From Clostridiaceae bacterium (GTDB taxonomy: Bacteria > Bacillota > Clostridia > Lachnospirales > Lachnospiraceae), in contig CAJTGE010000035.1 in assembly GCA_910575795.1 (NCBI GenBank), forward strand, positions 1 through 64,000: a stretch of DNA of 64,000 nt, written 5' to 3'. The position numbers and the translations under genes are program-made. Positions 58,959-64,000 of the stretch are shown one piece after another. Positions within the stretch are counted from its first letter, which is position 1, and each line of letters starts with the position of its first letter. The notes below the pieces were generated by a model. It was not told the DNA's origin, did not search any database, and saw only the letters and a list, made by a program, of their open reading frames with translations.

Positions 58959-58987
58959 ATTATAAACCAATATTGCGAATTTTGCAA
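58959..58987 (-). promoter_or_regulatory. Promoter of the antisense RNA
   Basis: On the minus strand TTGCAA (58982-58987), a 17-base spacer and a perfect TATAAT (58959-58964). No minus-strand gene follows, which supports an RNA product. Confidence 0.85.
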
Positions 58988-59057
58988 GAGGGTTTAGAAA
59001 ATGGGAGTGCTTCCGGCACTCCTGTTTTTTTGAGATTTGTTTGTTTGGCCCGCCGAT

Positions 59058-59207
59058 CACACAGCCAGCGCCAGCTTCCATATCCATAAGAAACCCGTAG
59101 AAAACCGCCGGCGCTTAGCGAGGTCTTTTCGAGCTTAGCGTCCGCTGCGCTTTTCTCCGAGTGGGAGCGGGGTTTCGTTGGATATGGAAGCTGGCGCTGG
59201 CGGCCTT
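59058..59207. repeat. Large inverted repeat (dispersed element, copy 2)
   Basis: Bases 59065-59085 and 59180-59200 are perfect 21-base inverted repeats, and the similarity extends to about 35 bases on each side. The centre, 59115-59161 (containing GTCTTTTCGAGCTTAGCG and GCGCTTTTCTCC), matches the reverse complement of 4334-4380 with about three differences. The right arm CGTTGGATA...CTGGCGG also resembles 4423-4446. It is a second copy of the element at 4312-4429. Confidence 0.8.
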
Positions 59208-59267
59208 TTGCGATCACATCTGGCAAACTTAATCTAAAGCAAACCCAATCCAACCCGCAAAAACCGC

Positions 59268-59296
59268 TTGCAAATAAACCCCTTGTATGCTATACT
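59268..59296 (+). promoter_or_regulatory. Promoter of rpmE
   Basis: TTGCAA (59268-59273), a 17-base spacer and TATACT (59291-59296), then a leader of about 90 bases before the rpmE start. Confidence 0.8.
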
Positions 59297-59390
59297 AATT
59301 AGGCTTGCGAAAGAATGCCGCAAAAACACCGCGGCAGTATATAAAAAGCGGTCGGAAATCGCACAAGAATAATTACAGAGAGGTGAAAGT

Positions 59391-59600
59391 ATGAAAGAGG
59401 GAATCCATCCAGCCTATTATCAGGCAAAGGTAGTTTGCAACTGCGGAAATGAATTTGTGACAGGCTCTACCAAACAGGATATTCATGTGGAGGTTTGTTC
59501 CAAGTGCCATTCGTTCTACACAGGTCAGCAGAAGACAGCCGCGGCTCGTGGACGTATTGATAAGTTCAACCGTAAGTATGGCATTAACGCAGACAAATAA
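59391..59600 (+). CDS. rpmE: Ribosomal protein L31, zinc-binding form
   Basis: This 69-residue large-subunit protein starts MKEGIHPAYYQAKVVCNCGN and has the four zinc-binding cysteines Cys16, Cys18, Cys36 and Cys39 (the C+ form, used when zinc is adequate), ending with the basic RIDKFNRKYG. AGAGAGGTG lies before the ATG. It has its own promoter and terminator, so it is probably transcribed alone, just ahead of DUF1385-prmC-prfA as in many clostridia. Confidence 0.97.
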   Translation: MKEGIHPAYYQAKVVCNCGNEFVTGSTKQDIHVEVCSKCHSFYTGQQKTAAARGRIDKFNRKYGINADK

Positions 59601-59613
59601 GTTTGAACGAGGT

Positions 59614-59655
59614 AAAGGTTGGGTTTTAGTGGCGACATTAAACTCAACCTTTTTA
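59614..59655 (+). terminator. Terminator of rpmE
   Basis: AAAGGTTGGGTTT pairs with AAACTCAACCTTT around a 13-base loop, followed by a T run. It separates rpmE from the prmC-prfA operon. Confidence 0.9.
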
Positions 59656-59706
59656 TTTATGCGGCAGCGGGCCTTTTGCGGCGCGCTGCTTTGGGAGTAA
59701 GCGGAA

Positions 59707-60648
59707 ATGAAATATTCGGGAATTGGCGGTCAGGCTGTGATTGAAGGAATCATGATGATGAACCGCGATGATTATGCGGTGGCGGTTCGCCGGCCTGACG
59801 GTGAGATTGAGGTAAAAAAGGACAGATATGTAAGCATTACGAAAAAGGCTGCGTTTTTGTCGCTTCCTTTTATAAGGGGCGTGTTCCGCTTTGCGGATTC
59901 GATGATCCTGGGGATGCGGACGCTGACGTATTCCGCAAGCTTTTTTGAGGACGATGAGGAGACGGAGCCGGGGCGTTTTGAGAAAGCGCTTGATCGTCTG
60001 TTTGGGGAAAAGCTGGAAGGGGCGATTATGGCCGTGGTGATGGTTTTGTCATTTTTGATGGCGATCGCGGTTTTTATGGTGCTTCCTCTGGCTGTGGCCA
60101 ATCTGTGCCGGAGCTTTATCCGGTCAGAGTACGTGATGGCGGTTCTGGAAGGTTTTTTGCGGATTGCGATATTTATTATCTATATTAAGCTCGTTTCACG
60201 CATGGAGGATATCAGGCGCACTTTTATGTACCACGGGGCGGAGCACAAATGTATTAACTGTGTGGAGCACGGGCATCCGCTGACGGTTGAGCATGTGAGG
60301 GAAAGCTCCAAGGAGCATAAGCGGTGCGGTACGAGCTTTCTTTTGATTGTCATGGTCATCAGTATATTGTTTTTTATGGTGATCCGGATTGAATCGATCG
60401 GGCTTCGGATGCTGAGCCGGATCGTGCTGATTCCGGTGATCGCAGGCGTTTCCTATGAGATTTTGCAGTTGGCGGGGCGGAGCAATTCCAAATGGATGGA
60501 TCTGGTCAGCCGGCCGGGGCTGTGGATGCAGGGACTGACGACAAAGGAGCCGGATGACTCGATGATTGAGGTGGCGATTGCGGCTACGGAGTCTGTGTTT
60601 GACTGGAAGACCTATTTAAAGGAGAATTTTCCGGAGACGGAGGTATGA
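59707..60648 (+). CDS. DUF1385 membrane protein
   Basis: This 313-residue protein has the DUF1385 pattern: GIGGQAVIEGIMMMNRDDYA at the start, two or three membrane helices in the middle (about 105-150 and 215-250), the block MYHGAEHKCINCVEHG with His and Cys near residue 178-190, and HKRCGTSFLL. Its function is not established; it regularly stands just before prmC and prfA. Its stop overlaps the prmC start. Confidence 0.9.
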   Translation: MKYSGIGGQAVIEGIMMMNRDDYAVAVRRPDGEIEVKKDRYVSITKKAAFLSLPFIRGVFRFADSMILGMRTLTYSASFFEDDEETEPGRFEKALDRLFGEKLEGAIMAVVMVLSFLMAIAVFMVLPLAVANLCRSFIRSEYVMAVLEGFLRIAIFIIYIKLVSRMEDIRRTFMYHGAEHKCINCVEHGHPLTVEHVRESSKEHKRCGTSFLLIVMVISILFFMVIRIESIGLRMLSRIVLIPVIAGVSYEILQLAGRSNSKWMDLVSRPGLWMQGLTTKEPDDSMIEVAIAATESVFDWKTYLKENFPETEV

Positions 60649-61691
60649 GCTTGATGCAACGAGAGGAAGAGCTTCCCGCCTGGCGCGGCCTTCTGGAGGC
60701 GGGGAGCAGGACGCTTGCCCGGGCCGGGATAGGGGAGGCGGATCTGGACGCGTGGTATCTTCTGTCAAAGGCGTTTGGAATCGACAGGGCGTATTATTAT
60801 ATGGAACAAAACCGGCCGGTTCCGGAGGGGCGCCTGGCAAAGGGGTATGAGGTTTATTGCAGTAATATAGAAAAGAGGGCAAAACGCATTCCCCTGCAGC
60901 AGATCCTGGGAAATCAGGATTTTATGGGAATGACGTTTTCGGTGAATGAGCATGTGCTGATTCCGAGGCAGGATACGGAAACTCTGGTGGAGGCGGTTTT
61001 GCGGGAATTTCCGGATAAGGAGCTTTCGGTTCTGGATATGTGTACCGGATCGGGCTGCATCGCGGTCAGCCTGGCGGTTTTGGGCGGTTACAGGATTGTA
61101 ACGGCGGCGGATATTTCCAGAGAGGCGCTTAAGGTGGCCAAAAAGAATGCCAAGCGCTTATTTCTGATTCAGAGGGGAACGGTCCGCTCGGAGTCTTTTC
61201 TGGTGTCGGAGACGCCCTGGCGATATGAGCTTAAAACGTATCTGGCGGATCGGCAGACAGCGGCAAAGGCAGGATCGCTGAAAGCCCTGAACGGCCAGCC
61301 GGGCGGGGCGTCCGGGATTCGTGAGCGCCGGATGGTTCTGCTGGAGAGCAATCTGTTCCGCGATATGGATCGGGATGCATGTTTTGATGTGATCGTGGCG
61401 AATCCGCCGTATATCCCGACGAATGTAATTGAAGAGCTGGAGCCGGAGGTGCGGGATTATGAGCCAAGACTTGCCCTGGACGGGCAGGAGGACGGGCTGC
61501 ATTTTTACCGGGTGCTGGCGCTTGAGTGCAGCAAGCATCTTACAAGAGGGGGAGCGGTGCTGTTTGAGATCGGGTATGATCAGGCGGAGCGGGTGAGGCG
61601 TATTTTGAGGATTGCCGGTTTTGGCCGGATTGAGACGATTCAGGACAGTGCGGGACTTGACCGCGTGGTGAAGGCCCGATGGAACCGATAG
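60645..61691 (+). CDS. prmC: Release factor glutamine methyltransferase, with insertion
   Basis: This 348-residue enzyme methylates the Gln of the GGQ loop of release factors. The SAM-binding block VLDMCTGSGCIAVSLAVL and the catalytic NPPY (residues 253-256, VIVANPPYIP) are intact, as is the N-terminal release-factor-binding domain (GNQDFMGMTFSVNEHVLIPR). Typical proteins are about 280 residues with NPPY near 183; here about 65 extra residues, polar and with an Ala/Gly-rich stretch, lie between the SAM fold start and NPPY (roughly 175-240). It is 12 bases before its target gene, prfA. Confidence 0.93.
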   Translation: MSLMQREEELPAWRGLLEAGSRTLARAGIGEADLDAWYLLSKAFGIDRAYYYMEQNRPVPEGRLAKGYEVYCSNIEKRAKRIPLQQILGNQDFMGMTFSVNEHVLIPRQDTETLVEAVLREFPDKELSVLDMCTGSGCIAVSLAVLGGYRIVTAADISREALKVAKKNAKRLFLIQRGTVRSESFLVSETPWRYELKTYLADRQTAAKAGSLKALNGQPGGASGIRERRMVLLESNLFRDMDRDACFDVIVANPPYIPTNVIEELEPEVRDYEPRLALDGQEDGLHFYRVLALECSKHLTRGGAVLFEIGYDQAERVRRILRIAGFGRIETIQDSAGLDRVVKARWNR

Positions 61692-61703
61692 AGGAGGTGT
61701 CCT

Positions 61704-62780
61704 ATGTTTGACAGACTGGATGATTTGGTGATTCGATATGAGGAGCTGATGCAGGAGCTTAACAGCCCGGATGTGGCGTCGGATCCGAACAGATTCCGCA
61801 AGCTGATGAAGGAGCAGGCGGATCTGGCCCCGATTGTGGAGGCGTACAGGGATTACAAAAAGGCGAAGCAGGATGCGGAGGACAGCGTGGCGCTTCTGGA
61901 GGAGGAAAGCGACGAGGAGCTGCGCGAGATGGCCAAGGAGGAGTTAAGCAATGCCAAAAAGCGGATTGAGGATCTGAGCCAGCAGCTCAAAGTTCTCCTG
62001 CTTCCCAGGGATCCGAATGATGATAAGAACGTGATTGTGGAGATCCGCGCAGGCGCGGGCGGCGACGAGGCGGCCCTTTTTGCCTCAGAGCTTTACCGGA
62101 TGTATGTCCGCTTTGCGGAGCGGAACCGCTGGAAAACGGAGCTGGTCAGCGTGAATGAGAATGGGATCGGCGGCTTTAAGGAAGTGGTCTTTATGCTCAA
62201 CGGCCAGGGCGCGTACTCAAAACTTAAGTATGAAAGCGGCGTTCACCGCGTACAGCGTGTGCCGGAAACAGAATCCGGCGGGCGCATCCACACGTCTACC
62301 GCGACGGTGGCCATCATACCCGAGGCAGAGGATGTGGATGTGGTTATTGACGATAAGGATATCCGGATCGATGTGATGCGCGCGTCGGGAAATGGCGGCC
62401 AGTGCGTCAATACCACGGACTCCGCTGTCCGCCTGACACACATTCCAACCGGCATCGTGATCTACAGCCAGACGGAGAAATCACAGCTTCAGAATAAGGA
62501 AAAGGCGTTCCGCCTGCTTCGGTCCAAGCTCTATGACATGGAGCTGGAGCGCCGCCAGAGCGAGGAGGCCGAGGCGCGCCGGAGCCAGATCGGCACCGGG
62601 GACCGCTCTGAGAAGATCCGCACCTACAATTTCCCGCAGGGGCGGGTGACCGAGCATAGGATCAAGCTGACCTTGTATAAGATTGATTCGGTTATGGACG
62701 GAGAGCTGTATGAGATTATAGACAGCCTGATCGCAGCCGACCAGGCGGCAAAGCTGACCAAGATGAATGAGACGGCTTAA
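61704..62780 (+). CDS. prfA: Peptide chain release factor 1
   Basis: This 358-residue factor recognises UAA and UAG stops. The peptide-release loop GGQ is at 231-233 (SGNGGQCVNTTDSAVR), the expected place, preceded by GGDEAALFASELYRMY and followed by SQTEKSQLQNKEKAFRLL and VTEHRIKLTLYK. Length is standard. AGGAGGTG precedes the ATG. Its partner methyltransferase PrmC is the upstream gene in the same operon. Confidence 0.97.
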   Translation: MFDRLDDLVIRYEELMQELNSPDVASDPNRFRKLMKEQADLAPIVEAYRDYKKAKQDAEDSVALLEEESDEELREMAKEELSNAKKRIEDLSQQLKVLLLPRDPNDDKNVIVEIRAGAGGDEAALFASELYRMYVRFAERNRWKTELVSVNENGIGGFKEVVFMLNGQGAYSKLKYESGVHRVQRVPETESGGRIHTSTATVAIIPEAEDVDVVIDDKDIRIDVMRASGNGGQCVNTTDSAVRLTHIPTGIVIYSQTEKSQLQNKEKAFRLLRSKLYDMELERRQSEEAEARRSQIGTGDRSEKIRTYNFPQGRVTEHRIKLTLYKIDSVMDGELYEIIDSLIAADQAAKLTKMNETA

Positions 62781-62824
62781 AGCCGGGGTTAAGGAGACGC
62801 CCGGGCAATTGCCTGATAAATATC

Positions 62825-62853
62825 TTGAATCACTGGAAAAAGTGTTATATAAT
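62825..62853 (+). promoter_or_regulatory. Promoter of the hemerythrin gene
   Basis: TTGAAT (62825-62830), a 17-base spacer and a perfect TATAAT (62848-62853). It leaves an unusually long leader of about 250 bases, which includes a GCTTCCTGA/TCAGGAGGC hairpin near 62896-62917. I could not match the leader to a known riboswitch. Confidence 0.75.
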
Positions 62854-63110
62854 GACAAAAATTCCCGTATGTTTTGGAGCTTAGCCGCCCCGGCTTCCTG
62901 AGCCGTTTCAGGAGGCAATAGACTGTCAGCGCCGGCGGAATGTCAATCAGGAAGAACAGGGTCTGTCCGGGGTGAAACAAAGGCCGGGAAAATATTTTAA
63001 AAACAGGAAAGGAGAGACTGCCGGATATTATTATCCGAAGAAAAGAAGGGGACAACCGAATTACAGTGTTGATGATCCGGATATAAGTATTCGGAACGGC
63101 AGAAAGTCAT

Positions 63111-64000
63111 ATGAGCGCTCAATTTGTATGGAAAGAAGAGTTTAACATCGGTGTGGAAACCATTGATAAGGAGCATCGGCAGCTTTTTGAGGGTATCAAC
63201 GATCTCTTTCTTCTGACACAGAAAAAAAGCGGATGGATCGCCGGAAAAAACAGCCGGCGGGCATGCCGGAAGGGAATTGAGTTGATCAAGGAGCATGCGC
63301 TGAATCATTTTGCGAATGAAGAGGCATATATGGCCTCGATTGATTACGATGGACTCGAACTGCACCGCCGCTTACATAAAGGATTTCGGGAAAACACCCT
63401 CCCGGCGCTGGAACGGGAGCTGAAAGAGGCGGACTATTCGCCGGAGACGATTGACCATTTCCTGGGAGTCTGCGCCGGGTGGCTGATCGGGCATACCACC
63501 ATGGAGGATCAGTCGATTACGGGAAAACAGGGAAGCGTGTGGGTGGATCTTCTGGAGGACGGGGAGATTATCTCAGTCAAAAAGGCCATTACCCAGTTGA
63601 TGTACCGGATGTTCCTTGTAAAACCGGAGATGATCAGCGATGCCTACAATGGGGAAAAATTCGGAACCGGGATCTATTACCGTCTGGTTTACCAAAGCGG
63701 AAAGGAAGAAAAAAGATCGGAGATCCTTCTGGCATTTGAGGAAAGGCTTTTATGCAGAACCATCGGCGAGGTTGTGGCAAACAAGTCAGGGAAACTGAGC
63801 GCCGCGTTGATCCACAATGCCAGATATGCTATGCAGCGGTTTGCAGGGCGCGTCATGAAAGTCTTCATGAAAGGGGAAAGCAGCACACTGGTGGAAGAGA
63901 ATCTTCTCTCCTATGATCAGTTTGAGAAGGTATTTGAAACGCGAAAGCGGATGGCCAGTCTGCTGTTTGATACAGGCGAGGGGTATTTTGCCTATTGCAT
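63111..64000 (+). CDS. Bacteriohemerythrin with C-terminal extra domain, 3' end outside window
   Basis: The frame is open from ATG 63111 to the window end (296 codons). Residues ~5-140 are a hemerythrin four-helix bundle with the di-iron ligands in order: DKEHRQLFEGI, EHALNHFANEEAYM, HRRLHKGF and IGHTTMEDQ. It binds O2 and in anaerobes serves in oxygen sensing or scavenging. From ~145 a second alpha/beta domain begins (GSVWVDLLEDGEIISVKKAI; CRTIGEVVANKSGKL), perhaps CheX-like, which would make it a signalling protein; this is uncertain. The ribosome site is weak. Confidence 0.85.
   Translation, partial: MSAQFVWKEEFNIGVETIDKEHRQLFEGINDLFLLTQKKSGWIAGKNSRRACRKGIELIKEHALNHFANEEAYMASIDYDGLELHRRLHKGFRENTLPALERELKEADYSPETIDHFLGVCAGWLIGHTTMEDQSITGKQGSVWVDLLEDGEIISVKKAITQLMYRMFLVKPEMISDAYNGEKFGTGIYYRLVYQSGKEEKRSEILLAFEERLLCRTIGEVVANKSGKLSAALIHNARYAMQRFAGRVMKVFMKGESSTLVEENLLSYDQFEKVFETRKRMASLLFDTGEGYFAYC

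Noticed and set aside
62860..63110. A c-di-GMP or other riboswitch in the hemerythrin leader
   Set aside because: I looked for GEMM, TPP, SAM, FMN, lysine, glycine and T-box hallmarks and found none; only a simple hairpin is visible.
57030..64000. tRNA or rRNA genes in the translation-related region
   Set aside because: No CCA-ended cloverleaf or rRNA-like segment was seen despite the neighbouring rpmE, prfA and hpf genes.

Overview
The window looks like the chromosome of an anaerobic, butyrate-producing Clostridia member, most likely Lachnospiraceae. The reasons are a thl-crt-hbd-bcd-etfB-etfA operon in the gut Clostridia order, a GlpP-controlled glycerol operon with a three-part anaerobic glycerol-3-phosphate dehydrogenase, formate-tetrahydrofolate genes, a ThrE-type split exporter, strong AGGAGG ribosome sites, and GC-rich genes separated by AT-rich promoters. 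No rRNA, tRNA, CRISPR array, phage module or complete insertion sequence was recognised. The genus is inference.

Layout. 1-4245: the start of a secreted protein, an amidohydrolase convergent with an XRE-cupin regulator, and a two-gene ThrE-like exporter preceded by a decayed copy of its own 5' end. 4594-15320: a tightly overlapping surface-polysaccharide operon (UDP-galactopyranose mutase, LicD, flippase, class V aminotransferase, DUF2142, three GT2 glycosyltransferases, DUF2304, RfbC, an ABC export permease). It ends abruptly with no ABC ATPase and an acyltransferase fragment. 15519-19720: an iron alcohol dehydrogenase, then a stretch of broken genes (MNT/HEPN remnant, frameshifted flavodoxin reductase beside its LysR regulator, PD-(D/E)XK ATPase remnant) and a small membrane-peptide gene. 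20004-22613: a cadmium/zinc resistance operon with its ArsR operator.

22910-29153: the butyrate operon, closed by a bidirectional terminator. 29341-37749: a facing gene cluster on the minus strand (crotonase, CoA-transferase, GntP-type permease, acyl-CoA dehydrogenase, MarR regulator, EtfB, EtfA), probably uptake and CoA activation of a short organic acid. A 13-base word is shared between two of its promoter regions. 38177-43906: unknown small genes, an MBOAT acyltransferase, a short-chain dehydrogenase, thioredoxin reductase and an NlpC/P60 wall hydrolase. 44009-47283: one-carbon genes (FchA, Fhs, formate channel). 47452-53910: glpP-glpK-glpF-glpA-like operon with a promoter and leader terminator. 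54211-56733: a NhaD-like carrier and a cytidylate-kinase-like protein.

57030-59390: the hpf gene, then about 1.8 kb of unusual intergenic DNA holding a DnaA-box cluster, a ribbon-helix-helix gene, and a 27-residue membrane peptide with a convincing antisense RNA (a candidate type I toxin-antitoxin). 59391-64000: rpmE, DUF1385, prmC, prfA, and the start of a hemerythrin fusion.

Across the window, intergenic DNA carries several families of dispersed palindromes. The most frequent is a GTAACnGTTCAG / CTGAACnGTTAC pair seen at six or seven sites. Most promoters noted here have TTGACA-like and TATAAT-like boxes exactly 17 bases apart.
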